Origin: Methylibium sp965279545
Lineage (GTDB): Bacteria; Pseudomonadota; Gammaproteobacteria; Burkholderiales; Burkholderiaceae_C
Direction of reading: 5' to 3'
Length of the DNA stretch: 64,000 nucleotides
Assembly: GCF_965279545.1 (NCBI RefSeq)
Contig: NZ_OZ257250.1
Span: forward strand, 558,001-622,000
Under the pieces are notes generated by a model. It was not told where the DNA came from. It did not search any database and worked only from the letters and a program-made list of their open reading frames with translations. Numbering within the stretch: position 1 is the stretch's first letter; each line of letters opens with the position of its first letter. This document shows, piece by piece, positions 1-11,835 of this stretch. Position numbers and translations under genes: made by a program.

Positions 1-524
1 GCCACAGCGGGGCGCTTCGCACGCAGCACGACGGCCAGCGCGAGAAAGGAGAACGCGCCCGAGGCGTGACCCGACGGAAAGCAGTGTCCCGGACCGCCGT
101 CGGCGACGCCGAAGCGCCAGTGGGAAACATAGTGCGCCACGCCGCCGAACTCCTGCAGCTCCCAGGGACAACTGGTCAGGCTGTGGCGCTTGAGCAGCGG
201 GATCAGCAGCAGGCAGATGAGCGTGACGCCCAGGCACCAGAGGCGCTCGCGCGGCGTGAGGCCGCGCCAGGGGCCGAACGGCCACACCGCGACGGCCACC
301 GTCAGGGTGAACAGCGCCACGCTCAGCCAGCGGCCGCCCCTGTGCAGCAGGCCCGCGGTCAGCCAGTGTTCGCGCCAGGGAAAGCCGTCGGCGTTGCCGA
401 CGAGCCGCAGCAGCGCCAGGTCGAGGCCGCTGCCGTCCCACAGCATCAGCAGTGCCAGACCGGCCAGCGCGAGCAGCAGATCGCGCTGTGCGGTCGGGAG
501 GCGCGAGGGTTCAGGACGCGGCAC
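1..524 (-). CDS. PAP2-family membrane phosphatase (3' end outside window)
   Basis: Partial gene; about 174 codons are visible and the C-terminus lies beyond base 1. It encodes a polytopic membrane protein with hydrophobic stretches near residues 14-30, 60-80 and 95-112, followed by KRHSLTSCPW and then CFPSGHASGA. The SGH signature is the phosphatase motif of the PAP2 superfamily, which removes phosphate from lipid phosphates or pyrophosphates. The substrate cannot be decided here. The start is taken as GTG at 524, overlapping the last 14 bases of the upstream phosphoethanolamine transferase in another frame, so the two are translationally coupled. That pairing suggests work on lipid A or undecaprenyl phosphate at the outer face of the inner membrane, which is inference. 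Confidence 0.82.
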   Translation of the reverse strand, partial: MPRPEPSRLPTAQRDLLLALAGLALLMLWDGSGLDLALLRLVGNADGFPWREHWLTAGLLHRGGRWLSVALFTLTVAVAVWPFGPWRGLTPRERLWCLGVTLICLLLIPLLKRHSLTSCPWELQEFGGVAHYVSHWRFGVADGGPGHCFPSGHASGAFSFLALAVVLRAKRPAV

Positions 525-2229
525 GGCAGGGGGCCAGGATGTCGAGTGCCGATCGGTACTCGCTGGCCTGCACGCGCGCCAGGCCCAGCACGGTGTGGAA
601 CAGGTTGTCGTGGCTCAGCGCGGTGTCGAGACGCCCGCGCAGGCATCGCAGGTCGAGCCGGTCGGCCTGCAGCCTCTGCGCTGGCAGCCAGGCAATCAGC
701 GGCACCTGCGTCTGTTCGCGCGGGGCGATCGAAAAGGGCAGACCGTGCAGGTAGATGTTGTTCTCGCCCAGCGATTCGCCATGGTCAGACAGGTAGAGGA
801 GCGCCGGGTCGTAGCCGGTCGTCTGCTGCTGCAGCCAGGCAGAGGCGCGCGCCAGCACGTGGTCGGTGTAGGCGATCGAGTTGTCGTAGGCGTTGACCAG
901 TTGCTGGTGGTCGCATTGCTGCAGCACGTTGCTCGTGCACTCCGGTTCGAAGCGCTTGCGGTCGGCCGGCGAACGCTGCGAGTAGGCCGGCCCGTGGCTG
1001 CCCATCTGGTGCATCACCAGCACCACGCCGCGGGCGCGCTTGTCGGCCGGCAGGGCGGCGAGGCGCTGGTCGAGTCCGTGCAGCATGGCTTCGTCCAGGC
1101 ACTCTCCTCGAGGGCACAGCGTGGCATCGGGCGGCGTGGCGCCGGGCGCCGGCAGCTCGGGGCGGGTGTGCGGCACGCGCTCGCACACGCCCTTGCAGCC
1201 CGCCTGGTTCTCGATCCACAGCACGGCGAGGCCGGCACGTTGCAGCAGGTCGAGCAGGTTCTCGTGATCGTGGTCGCGGGCTTCGTGGGCGGTGCGTCCA
1301 AGGTGCGACACCATGCAAGGCAGCGAGGCGGCGGTGTTGGTGCCGCAGGACGTGACGCTGCGGAAGCTCAACACGCCGAGCGCACGCAGTTCCGGGTTGG
1401 TGTCGCGGTCGTAGCCATTGAGCGCGAAGTGATCCGCGCGCGCGGTCTCGCCGACCACCAGCAGCAGCAGCGGTGTGCGCTGACCCGGCAGCGGCGCGGC
1501 GGGCCGGGCATCGAGGCCGATCGGCAACGGTGGCCCGGCCGGCCTGGCTTGTGCGGCGTAGGCCACGCGCCCCAGTGAATAGAACACGTTGAGCGGGTTC
1601 ACCAGGTAGCGCAACTCCTTGTGGTTGCGCATCGTGCCCGACAGGTCCTGGAACGACAGCAGGGTCATCGCAACGAGCAGTGCCAGCGCGCCGATCAGCC
1701 CGAGCGCATTGCGGGCCGCACGGGCGGGCCAGGGCCGGTAGTCGACCGGAAGTCGCCACACCCACCACAGCGGCAAGGCCGCCAGCAGCAGCAGGGAGCC
1801 GAACAGAGGAACACTCAACAGGTCGCGTGTTTCGCGCGGGTCGGTGCCCATCACATTGAGCATCATCGTCGGGTCGATGACGATGCCGTAGCTGCCCATG
1901 AAATGGGCGCTCGCCGCGGCCGTTACGAGCAGCAGCGTGATGGCCGGTTTGAGCGCGTGGCGCCAGGCCAGCAAACTCAGCAGCGCCGCGGTCAGCGCCG
2001 CGATCATCAAGCCGAAGGCGATGCCGAACAGCACGCCACGGCCCCCCGTGAGATCGGGCAGATCGATGAAGGCCCGCCACAGCGGCCAGTTGGCCGGGCC
2101 GGCGATCCACAGCGCGCAGAGCCAGATCAGTGCGAGCGGGCTACGGTCGCGTGCGGGCTGGGTGTTGTCGGGTGCGGTGCGTCCGCGGGCGAGGGCTGGG
2201 AGGCGGGAGAGCGGGTACGGCAACGACAT
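511..2229 (-). CDS. eptA: Lipid A phosphoethanolamine transferase, EptA/PmrC type
   Basis: Inner-membrane sulfatase-fold enzyme of about 572 residues that transfers phosphoethanolamine from phosphatidylethanolamine to lipid A phosphates. The first ~210 residues contain several hydrophobic segments typical of the EptA membrane domain. The periplasmic catalytic part then shows GETARADH (metal site), SCGTNTAASLPCM with the nucleophilic threonine, and LYLSDHGESLGE (metal-binding DHGE). The first in-frame ATG at 2229 was chosen; two GTG codons lie just upstream at 2238-2233. The gene overlaps the PAP2 phosphatase downstream. In this family, activity alters surface charge and resistance to cationic peptides. 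No adjacent regulator is visible. Confidence 0.9.
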   Translation of the reverse strand: MSLPYPLSRLPALARGRTAPDNTQPARDRSPLALIWLCALWIAGPANWPLWRAFIDLPDLTGGRGVLFGIAFGLMIAALTAALLSLLAWRHALKPAITLLLVTAAASAHFMGSYGIVIDPTMMLNVMGTDPRETRDLLSVPLFGSLLLLAALPLWWVWRLPVDYRPWPARAARNALGLIGALALLVAMTLLSFQDLSGTMRNHKELRYLVNPLNVFYSLGRVAYAAQARPAGPPLPIGLDARPAAPLPGQRTPLLLLVVGETARADHFALNGYDRDTNPELRALGVLSFRSVTSCGTNTAASLPCMVSHLGRTAHEARDHDHENLLDLLQRAGLAVLWIENQAGCKGVCERVPHTRPELPAPGATPPDATLCPRGECLDEAMLHGLDQRLAALPADKRARGVVLVMHQMGSHGPAYSQRSPADRKRFEPECTSNVLQQCDHQQLVNAYDNSIAYTDHVLARASAWLQQQTTGYDPALLYLSDHGESLGENNIYLHGLPFSIAPREQTQVPLIAWLPAQRLQADRLDLRCLRGRLDTALSHDNLFHTVLGLARVQASEYRSALDILAPCRAAS

Positions 2230-2309
2230 CCGCACCACTGTGGTGTCGCCGCATTAGCGTGGCCTTAAGGCCTGCGCCCCCAGGCTGCGGCCCTTGGCTG
2301 CGACCGGGC

Positions 2310-2325
2310 TTGCGACCGGTCGCAA
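2310..2325. repeat. 16-bp perfect palindrome just after dnaJ
   Basis: TTGCGACC followed by its exact complement GGTCGCAA, starting five bases beyond the dnaJ stop codon. A further GCGACCGG copy lies immediately beside it. It could form an 8-bp hairpin at the end of the dnaK-dnaJ transcript, but no T-run follows on the minus strand, so it is a weak terminator candidate at best. Confidence 0.5.
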
Positions 2326-2329
2326 CGGT

Positions 2330-3463
2330 TCACTTGAACAGGTCCTTGACCCGGTCGGTCCAGCTCTTGGCGTTCGGCGAGTGGCGCTCGCCGCCCTTCT
2401 TCAGGCTTTCGTCGAGTTCCTTCAGCAGCTTGCGCTGGTGTTCCGTCAGCTTGATCGGCGTCTCCACCGCGATGTGACAGTACAGGTCGCCCGGGTAGCT
2501 GGAGCGCACGCCCTTGACGCCCTTGCCGCGCAGGCGGAAGGTCTTGCCGTGCTGGGTGCCTTCGGGCAACTCGATCTCGGCCTTGCCGCCCAGCGTGGGC
2601 ACCTCGATCGAACCGCCGAGTGCTGCGGTCGCGACACCGATCGGGATCGTGCAATGCAGGTCGTCGCCGTCGCGCTCGAAGATGTCGTGCGCCTTGATGC
2701 GGATCTCGATGTACAGGTCCCCTGCCGGCCCGCCATTGGTGCCGGGCTCGCCGTTGCCGGCCGAGCGGATGCGCATGCCCTCGTTGATGCCGGCGGGGAT
2801 CTTGACCTCGAGGGTCTTGTTGGTCTTGATACGGCCGGCGCCATTGCAGGTCGCGCAGGGCTCGGGAATGATCTTGCCGCTGCCATGGCAGCCGGGGCAG
2901 GTCTGCTGGATGCTGAAGAAGCCCTGGCGCAGGTGCACTTGACCGGATCCATTGCAGGTGGGGCAGGTCTTGGCGCTGGTGCCGGGTTTGGCGCCGGTGC
3001 CGTCACAGCTGCTGCAGCTGTCCCAACTGGGGATGCGGATCTGCGTGTCCTTGCCGCGCGCGGCTTCCTCGAGCGTGATCTCCATCGCATAGCTCAGGTC
3101 GTTGCCGCGATAGACCTGTTGCCCACCGGGGCCGCGCCGCTGCCCACCCTGGCCGAAGATGTCGCCGAAGATGTCGCCGAAGGCTTCTGCGAAGCCGCCA
3201 TAGGCCTCGCCGCCGCGGCCGCCCATGTTGGGGTCGACGCCGGCGTGGCCGTATTGGTCGTAGGCCGCACGCTTTTGGCCGTCGGAAAGCATCTCGTAGG
3301 CCTCCTTGGCCTCCTTGAAGCTTTCTTCGGCTTTCTTCCCCCCGTCGCCCTGGTTGCGGTCGGGGTGGTACTTCATCGCCAGTTTGCGATAGGCCTTCTT
3401 GATGTCTTCGTCGCTGGCGTTCTTGGCGACGCCGAGGGTCTCGTAGTAGTCACGCTTCGCCAT
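2330..3463 (-). CDS. dnaJ: Chaperone protein DnaJ (Hsp40)
   Basis: Co-chaperone of 377 residues that stimulates DnaK ATPase and delivers unfolded clients. The order is a J domain at the N-terminus (YYETLGVAKNAS, then YHPDRN with the HPD tripeptide near residue 33), a glycine-rich linker, a zinc-binding domain with four CxxCxGxG-type repeats around residues 135-210, and the C-terminal beta-sandwich domains. The start is the ATG preceding AKRDYYE; an upstream in-frame start would add eight uncharacteristic residues. It follows dnaK with an 81-bp gap that holds a GC-rich hairpin, so expression is probably partly attenuated relative to dnaK. Confidence 0.97.
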   Translation of the reverse strand: MAKRDYYETLGVAKNASDEDIKKAYRKLAMKYHPDRNQGDGGKKAEESFKEAKEAYEMLSDGQKRAAYDQYGHAGVDPNMGGRGGEAYGGFAEAFGDIFGDIFGQGGQRRGPGGQQVYRGNDLSYAMEITLEEAARGKDTQIRIPSWDSCSSCDGTGAKPGTSAKTCPTCNGSGQVHLRQGFFSIQQTCPGCHGSGKIIPEPCATCNGAGRIKTNKTLEVKIPAGINEGMRIRSAGNGEPGTNGGPAGDLYIEIRIKAHDIFERDGDDLHCTIPIGVATAALGGSIEVPTLGGKAEIELPEGTQHGKTFRLRGKGVKGVRSSYPGDLYCHIAVETPIKLTEHQRKLLKELDESLKKGGERHSPNAKSWTDRVKDLFK

Positions 3464-3486
3464 GAGGGCTGCCTTCTGGATGTGCA

Positions 3487-3521
3487 AAGCCCCCGTGCGC
3501 TGGCATCAGCCCACGGGGGAG
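3487..3521 (-). terminator. Hairpin between dnaK and dnaJ
   Basis: On the minus strand CCCCCGTG pairs with CACGGGGG around a 13-14 nt loop and is followed by only a short CTTT. The long GC stem without a real U-tract fits a partial terminator or processing site that lowers dnaJ relative to dnaK. Confidence 0.45.
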
Positions 3522-3544
3522 GCTCACGAGGGGACTGAAGTCTC

Positions 3545-5503
<1,959 letters not shown>

Positions 5504-5541
5504 GGTCAAAACTCCTTCAAACTGAAATCTGGTGGTAGGAA

Positions 5542-5569
5542 AGCTGTGGATAACTTCCCGCGATTCAAG
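5542..5569 (-). promoter_or_regulatory. Sigma-32-like promoter of dnaK overlapping a DnaA box
   Basis: Minus strand: CTTGAA (5569-5564), a 14-bp spacer, then CCACAGCT (5549-5542). The -35 matches the heat-shock consensus; the -10 is a partial match to CCCCATNT. The start of dnaK lies about 40 bp downstream. A perfect DnaA-box sequence, TTATCCACA (5553-5545), overlaps the proposed -10. Confidence 0.5.
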
Positions 5570-5580
5570 GTGGCACGGTG

Positions 5581-6123
5581 TTATTTAGGCGCCGCCACGG
5601 TGACCAGTGCCGGGCGCAGCACGCGGTCGGCGATCAAGTAGCCTTTCTGCAGCACGGCCACCACGGTGTTCGCTTCTTGCTCGGCCGGCACCACGGTGAT
5701 CGCCTGGTGCTGGTGCGGGTCGAATTTCGTGCCGGCCGGCGGCACGATCTCGACCACCTTGTTGCGCTCCAGCGCCGCGGCGAGCTGGCGCAACGTGGCG
5801 TGCGTGCCCTCGCGCAACTGCTCGACGCTGGCGTTCTCGATCGCGAGAGCGGCCTCGAGGCTGTCCTTCACCGGCAGCAGGCCATCGGCGAAATTCTCGA
5901 CCGCGAACTTGCGTGCCTTGCTCATCTCCTCGTCGGCGCGACGGCGGGTGTTCTCGGCCTCGGCCTTGGCACGCAGGTAGGCATCGGCCATCTCCGCATG
6001 CTTGGCTTCCAACTCGGTCAGGCGCTGCTCAGGCGTCGGGGGGGCGCTGCTCAAGTCGGGAGCGGCTCCGGGCCTGGACGGATCGGTCGTGCCAGGTGCT
6101 TGATTTTCTTCAGGTTTTTCCAT
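5581..6123 (-). CDS. grpE: Nucleotide exchange factor GrpE
   Basis: Exchange factor of 180 residues that releases ADP from DnaK. After a disordered Pro/Ala-rich N-terminus come the long coiled-coil helix (LTELEAKHAEMADAYLRAKAE, residues ~35-60, with NTRRR) and the C-terminal beta domain containing IEIVPP-like VEIVPPAGTKFDPHQHQA and the terminal GYLIADRVLRPALVTVA. The length is slightly short but complete. It is first in the heat-shock group, 77 bp upstream of the dnaK start, and is preceded by a well-formed sigma-32-type promoter. Confidence 0.96.
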   Translation of the reverse strand: MEKPEENQAPGTTDPSRPGAAPDLSSAPPTPEQRLTELEAKHAEMADAYLRAKAEAENTRRRADEEMSKARKFAVENFADGLLPVKDSLEAALAIENASVEQLREGTHATLRQLAAALERNKVVEIVPPAGTKFDPHQHQAITVVPAEQEANTVVAVLQKGYLIADRVLRPALVTVAAPK

Positions 6124-6154
6124 TTTCAGCGAGAGCTTCTGCGGGTCGGTAGGG

Positions 6155-6182
6155 AACTGGGGGTGGTGCCCGTTTTTTCAAG
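6155..6182 (-). promoter_or_regulatory. Sigma-32-type heat-shock promoter of grpE-dnaK
   Basis: Minus strand: CTTGAA (6182-6177), a 14-bp spacer, then CCCCAGTT (6162-6155), seven of eight positions of CCCCATNT if N is free. It ends 31 bp before the grpE ATG. No CIRCE inverted repeat was seen, so sigma-32 control is the visible heat-shock signal. Confidence 0.7.
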
Positions 6183-6272
6183 AGGGGTATTTTGATGCGT
6201 GCTATGGCACGTGGCCGGACGGTGATCGTGGGCCGGGCTCCATGCCGGGCGGCAAGGGTCGTGCCCGCGGGT

Positions 6273-6673
<401 letters not shown>

Positions 6674-6677
<4 letters not shown>

Positions 6678-7765
6678 GATCCGGCTCCGAGCCGTCTGGC
6701 CCGGTCGGCCTGGGCCTGCAGTGCTGCCGGGTCCGGTGCGCTCTGGGTCGGCCAGCCCTGCAGGTGGCGGATCGCGATGTCGCTGAGCGCTGCGATCCAC
6801 TCGTGGCGGTCGTTCAGGCAGGCGATGTAGCGGAACTCTTCACCCCCGGCATGCAGGTAGGCCGTGCGCGCCTCCTGGGCGATCTCTTCGAGTGTCTCAA
6901 GGCAGTCGGAGGTGAAGCCGGGGCAGGCCACGTCGACGCGTTTGATGCCTTGCTGCGCCAGCTGCACCAGCGTCGGCTCGGTGTAGGGCTCGAGCCATTT
7001 GGCCTTGCCGAACCGGCTCTGGAAGGTCACGAGCACCTGTCCGGAGGGCAGCCGCAGCCGCTCGGCCAGCAGCCGCGCGGTCTTCTGGCACTCGCAGTGG
7101 TAGGGATCGCCCAGGCGCAGCGTGCGCTCGGGCACGCCGTGGAAGCTGAGCACCAGCCGGTCGGCGCGGCCGTGGCTCATCCAGTGGTCTTCGATGCACC
7201 GGGCGAGCGCGAGGATGTAGCCGGGGTCGTCGTGGTAGTGGTTCACGAAGCGCAGCTCGGGCACGCGCCGGGTGCGCCCGGCCCAGGCGTAGACGGCGTC
7301 GAACACGCTGGCCGTAGTGGCGGCCGCGTACTGCGGGTACAGCGGCAGCACGAGGATGCGCGTCGCGCCGTCGGCTTTCAGGGCATCGAGCTGGCTCGCG
7401 ACCGAGGGCTGGCCGTAGCGCATCGCCGCGCGCACGAGCACCGGATGGCCGCGTTCGCCCAGGTAGCCCGTCAGCAGCTTGGCCTGTTTCTCGGTCCAGA
7501 CCTTCAGCGGTGAGCCCTCCGCCGTCCAGATGCTGGCGTACTTGACCGCCGACTTCGCGGGCCGCACGCGCAGGATGATCCCGTGCAGGATGGGCAGCCA
7601 GAGGGCGCGCGGGATCTCGACCACCCGCGGATCGCTCAGGAACTCGGCCAGGTAGCGGCGCAGTGCGCCGGCACTCGGTGCGTCGGGCGTGCCCAGATTG
7701 ACCAGCAGCACGGCGCAGCGTTCGGCGCTGCCATGGCGGTGCGCGGGTTCGGGGCCGTGTTTCAT
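6674..7765 (-). CDS. hemH: Ferrochelatase
   Basis: Terminal haem-biosynthesis enzyme, 363 residues, inserting Fe2+ into protoporphyrin IX at the membrane surface. Visible landmarks are LLVNLGTPDAP near the N-terminus, LPLYPQYAAATTAS, LSFHGVPERT with the catalytic histidine, CECQKTA, QSRFGKAKWLEPYT and CPGFTSDCLETLEEI. The ATG at 7765 shares one base with the TGA of the upstream sensor kinase (TGATG). At the other end hslR starts on the overlapping GTGA. The three genes are therefore tightly coupled, an unusual arrangement discussed in the findings. Confidence 0.96.
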
Positions 7766-10700
7766 CAAGGGGCAGTGGCGCGCAGGGCGTCGAGGTCGCT
7801 CATGACACGGTCGATATCGATCGGTTTGGTCCAGTAGCCGGTGAAGCCGGCATCGAGTGCACGTTGCATGTCGCGGGGCATCGCATCGGCCGAGCACATG
7901 AACGCGGGTGTCAGGGCGAATGCCGGCCGACCGCGCAATTCGGCCAGCACTTCATAGCCCGTCGTGCTCGGCAGGTTGGCGTCCAGCACCAGCACGTCCG
8001 GTTGCCACTCATTCGCCATTGTCAGCGCTTCAGGGCCGTCTTCGGCAATCCTCAGCTCGAAGCCACCGCGCAACTTGATCGCCTCCTCGAACAGGATGGC
8101 GTTGATGCGGTTGTCTTCGACGTAGAGCATGCGCAGCGCGGGGGCGTTCGCGTCGCCCGCCGAAGGACGTTCGGCCTCGACCGGCATCGAACCCGTCTCG
8201 CCCGGGTCGAGGGCTGGCGGCAGCGGCAACGCCAGGTGGACCTGGGTGCCATGGCCGGGGCGGCTGCTCAGGGACAGGCTGCCGTTCATCTCTTCGGCCA
8301 GGCGTCGCGAGATGACCAGGCCGAGCCCGGTGCCCTCGGTGGACGAGGTTTCGCGTCCCAGGCGCTCGAAGGGCTGGAACAGCCGTGCCAGGTCCGACGC
8401 CGCCAGGCCTGTGCCGGTGTCCTCGATCACCAGCACGCAGCGCTGCGGTCCGTCGACCGTCACCGCGCAGCGCAGCTCACCGCCGTCGCGGTTGTACTTG
8501 ATGGCGTTGGACAACAGATTCAGCAGCACCTGTCGCAGGCGCTGGGCGTCGGCCCAGACCCTCACGTCCGGATCGATCCGGTTCAGCACGGTGATGCGGC
8601 GCAGCTCGGCCTGCGGGCGGACCAGTTCGAGCGTGTTGTCGACCGCGGCGCGCAGCGCCAGCGCCTCGAGCCGCAACGACAGCCGGCCCTCTTCGACCTG
8701 CTGGAGATCGAGCACGTCGTTGACGAGCGCCAGCAGGTGCTCGCCGGCCTGCAGGATGTGGCCGCTGAACTGGGCGATGCGCTGTGTGCCGCCTGCGCTG
8801 TCCTTCTGCAGCAGCTGGGCGAAACCGATCACCGCATTCAGCGGGGTGCGCATCTCGTGGCTCATGCGTGAAAGGAACTCGCTCTTGGCCTGACTCGCCA
8901 ACTCGGCGGCACGCTTGTCGCGCAAGGCCTGATCCGCCATCTTCTGACGCGTGATATCGGTGTGCGTGCCCACGATGCGCCGCGGGCTGCCGTCGGGGCG
9001 GCGCTCGACGATCTTGCCGCGCTCGTAGACCCAGATCCAGTGGCCGTCCTTGTGGCGCAGGCGGTGCTCGGTGCGGTACTCGCCGCTCTCGCCGGCGCGG
9101 TAACGCCGGATCGCGTCGATCACCGCCGGGCGGTCCTCGGGGTGGATGCGGCGCGACCACTCCCGGGTCGAGGTACTGATCTCGTCGTCGCGGTGGCCGA
9201 GCATGGCCTTCCAGCGGGGCGAGTAGAACACCAGCTGCGTGTCCTCGTCGTAGTCCCAGATGCCGTCGCCCGCGCCTTCGAGAGCGAACTTCCAGCGTGC
9301 CTCGGACTGGGCCAGCGCCGTCTCGGCGCTCCGTTGCGCCGTGATGTCGCGGAACGTCACCACGCACGACACGCGCGAGCCGTCGGGGTCGCTGCGCAGC
9401 GGCTGCACGCTCAGTCGCAGCAGTCGCTCGCTGCCGTCCGGGCGCCGCAGGCGGTGCACCCGGTCGAGTGCGCTCAGTCCGGTGCGCAGGACCTCGCGCA
9501 CCGGATGCTGGTCGAGGCCGACGAGGGTTCCGTCTTCCTCCAGCAGCCGGTAGCCGAGGCGGCCCAGGCGCTGGCCGGTCAGCGCAGAGGCCGTGGCGCC
9601 CAGCAGCGCACAGGCCGACGGGTTAGCGGTGACGATCCGGCGATCGTGGCCGACGACCAGCAAGCCGTCGGTGATCGATGCGGCAACCGAGCGGTAGAGC
9701 GTTTCGCTGAGCTCGAGCTGGCGCGCGGCGCGACTGCGCTCGGTCACGTCGTGTTGCACGCCGACGTAGTGGGTCACGCGCCCCAGGCTGTCGCGCACCG
9801 GTGCGACGTGCAGTTCGTTGATGAAGGGCTCGCCGTCGGCCCGTCGGTTGCGCAGCGTGACGGTGCAGGCACGACCGGCCGCGAGGGCTGCACGCAGGGT
9901 AGCGAGGCCGGGTTGATCACGATCGCCGTCCTGCAGGAAGCGGCAGTTGCGGCCGATCGCCTGGTGTCTCGACAGCCCGCTCAGCCGCTCGAAGGCGGTG
10001 TTGGCGTAGATGATCGGCAGGTCGGGCTGGGTGGCGTCGGCCACCACCATCGGCAGGGCGGCCTCGGCCTCCAGGGCCCGCTGCATCAGCTGGACGTCGC
10101 GCTCGAGGCCGCGCAGTTCCGTCAGGTCGCGGGTCAGGTAGAGCAGGCGGTCGCCGGCCATCGGCGAGATGCGGGCCTCGAAGTGCCGGACCCGGCCGTC
10201 CGGCATCGACAACTCGTACTCGATGCGCTGGACATCGCCGCTGCGCAGTGCATCGCCGATGGCGCGCATGGCCTGGGTCGCCAGCGGCTCGGGCACGACC
10301 TCGGTGAAGTGTTTGCCGCGCAACTCGGCGAACGGGCGCAACAACCCGGGGTGCTGCTCGTCGCTGCATTCGACGTGTCGCCCGTCGGCATCGATGACGA
10401 ACCACAGGTCGGGCAGCGAGCGCAGCACGGCGCCGAGGCGGGCCTGTTGCTCGGCCAGTTCGAGCTCGGCGCGCCGTCGCGGCGTGATGTCGATCGACAG
10501 GTGGATCACGCTGCCGTCGGCGAGCAGCTGGTCGGTCACCAGGACATGCTGCGTGCCGAAGCGCAGCTCGTGCTGAAGGCCCTCGGCGGTCGTGAGTCCG
10601 AGCCGCCACGCTGCGAACTCGGCCTCGCGCCCGACGGCATCCGGGTAGGCGCCGGCACGCAGCAGGGCCTGCACGAGATCGGACCAGCGGGACGGCAGCT

Positions 10701-11712
10701 CTTGCAGGAAGCGGTGTATGCCGGCACGCCAGGCGGCGTTGCTGAGCACGATGCGCCCAGCCGCATCGCTGACCATCACGCCCACGGCGACGCATTCGAT
10801 CGATGCTCGCAGCAGGTCCTGGGTGCGCTGCGCCTGCGTGCGCGTTGTCAGCTCCTCGGTGATGTTGCGTGCGGCGCCGCGGTAGCCCTTGAAACGTCCG
10901 GCCGAGTCGAACACCGGGTCGCCGTTCATCGAGATCGTGATCGTGCCGTGGGCAGCGTTGCGGTCGGCGACGGCATTCCTGAACGACTGCTGGCCGGCCT
11001 GCGCCGCCAGGCAGGCGTCCCAGGACGCCCGGTGCTCGTCGTCACGCGGCTGGTTCAGCACCTGAGCCGACAGGCCGACGTCGGCTTTCGCGGGCTGGCC
11101 GGTGTGGGCCTCCACGCTGTCGGAGACCCAGGTGAGAACGCCCTGTGCATCGGTCTCCCAGAGCCAGTCGCTGCCGGCTCGGCTGGCGCCGCGCACGCGG
11201 CTCTCCTGCAGGCGGGAGCGCTGCTCGAGCAGGCGTGCCTGGAGCAGCGAGCCGGCCAGTGTTGCGAGGTCATGCAGCGCGGCGAGCGCCGCCTCGTCGA
11301 GCCGGCCCGGTTGCCGGTCGATGGCGCACACGGTGCCGATGCGCTGGCCGTCGACCCGCACGGGTACGGCGGCATAGGCGCGGGCATGCGGCGCGTCGGT
11401 GACGAGCGGGTTGTTCGCGAAGCGCTCGTCGCTGCTCGCATCCACCACTTCCAGGGCCCCGGCATCCAGGATGGCGTGCGCGCAGAAGGCGACGTCGCGC
11501 GGGGTCTCGCGGATGTCGAGCCCGGCCGCGGCGGCAAACCACTGCCGATGTGCATCGACCAGGCTGACCGCGCCGATCGGCCAGCCGGTGTGCTGGCGCG
11601 CGAGCCGTGCGATCGCCGCGAATGCCGGATCGACCTCGGTGTCGACGAGGCGCAGTTCATGCAGGACGCGCAGCCGCTCGGCGTCGCCGGCGGGCGCAGG
11701 GGCCGATTTCAT
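7765..11712 (-). CDS. GAF/multi-PAS/LOV hybrid histidine kinase with receiver domain
   Basis: Cytoplasmic sensor kinase of 1315 residues with no membrane segment. The order is: GAF (about 25-165), PAS (180-290), PAS (300-400), PAS (415-530), a LOV-type PAS (540-655), PAS (665-785), PAS (795-915), HisKA with phospho-acceptor His952 in SHEMRTPLNAV, HATPase (NLLSNAIKYN, EDTGTGLA, GTGLGLVISRR) and a C-terminal receiver with Asp1244 in LVLDANLPS. The fourth PAS has GRNCRFLQ with Cys590, the flavin-adduct cysteine of LOV photoreceptors, plus IIYANTAFERLSG and YVGVQHDVTE, so blue-light sensing is likely. The start at 11712 keeps it clear of the divergent HAD gene. The stop overlaps the hemH start by one base. 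The partner and target are unknown. Confidence 0.9.
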   Translation of the reverse strand: MKSAPAPAGDAERLRVLHELRLVDTEVDPAFAAIARLARQHTGWPIGAVSLVDAHRQWFAAAAGLDIRETPRDVAFCAHAILDAGALEVVDASSDERFANNPLVTDAPHARAYAAVPVRVDGQRIGTVCAIDRQPGRLDEAALAALHDLATLAGSLLQARLLEQRSRLQESRVRGASRAGSDWLWETDAQGVLTWVSDSVEAHTGQPAKADVGLSAQVLNQPRDDEHRASWDACLAAQAGQQSFRNAVADRNAAHGTITISMNGDPVFDSAGRFKGYRGAARNITEELTTRTQAQRTQDLLRASIECVAVGVMVSDAAGRIVLSNAAWRAGIHRFLQELPSRWSDLVQALLRAGAYPDAVGREAEFAAWRLGLTTAEGLQHELRFGTQHVLVTDQLLADGSVIHLSIDITPRRRAELELAEQQARLGAVLRSLPDLWFVIDADGRHVECSDEQHPGLLRPFAELRGKHFTEVVPEPLATQAMRAIGDALRSGDVQRIEYELSMPDGRVRHFEARISPMAGDRLLYLTRDLTELRGLERDVQLMQRALEAEAALPMVVADATQPDLPIIYANTAFERLSGLSRHQAIGRNCRFLQDGDRDQPGLATLRAALAAGRACTVTLRNRRADGEPFINELHVAPVRDSLGRVTHYVGVQHDVTERSRAARQLELSETLYRSVAASITDGLLVVGHDRRIVTANPSACALLGATASALTGQRLGRLGYRLLEEDGTLVGLDQHPVREVLRTGLSALDRVHRLRRPDGSERLLRLSVQPLRSDPDGSRVSCVVTFRDITAQRSAETALAQSEARWKFALEGAGDGIWDYDEDTQLVFYSPRWKAMLGHRDDEISTSTREWSRRIHPEDRPAVIDAIRRYRAGESGEYRTEHRLRHKDGHWIWVYERGKIVERRPDGSPRRIVGTHTDITRQKMADQALRDKRAAELASQAKSEFLSRMSHEMRTPLNAVIGFAQLLQKDSAGGTQRIAQFSGHILQAGEHLLALVNDVLDLQQVEEGRLSLRLEALALRAAVDNTLELVRPQAELRRITVLNRIDPDVRVWADAQRLRQVLLNLLSNAIKYNRDGGELRCAVTVDGPQRCVLVIEDTGTGLAASDLARLFQPFERLGRETSSTEGTGLGLVISRRLAEEMNGSLSLSSRPGHGTQVHLALPLPPALDPGETGSMPVEAERPSAGDANAPALRMLYVEDNRINAILFEEAIKLRGGFELRIAEDGPEALTMANEWQPDVLVLDANLPSTTGYEVLAELRGRPAFALTPAFMCSADAMPRDMQRALDAGFTGYWTKPIDIDRVMSDLDALRATAP

Positions 11713-11835
11713 GCTGCGGTCGGGCACCGGTGGAAGAGCGTTGTAATGTAGCGGAGGGGCGTCCCGGAGTGGGGCGATGGCGGTCGCGCCGCGCGGTCGC
11801 GCCGTGCTTCGTTCACACTGGGACGTGGAGCCCGC

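Noticed and set aside
8962..11751. 929-codon plus-strand frame opposite the LOV kinase
   Set aside because: Antisense to recognised GAF/PAS/LOV domains; composition is that of a shadow.
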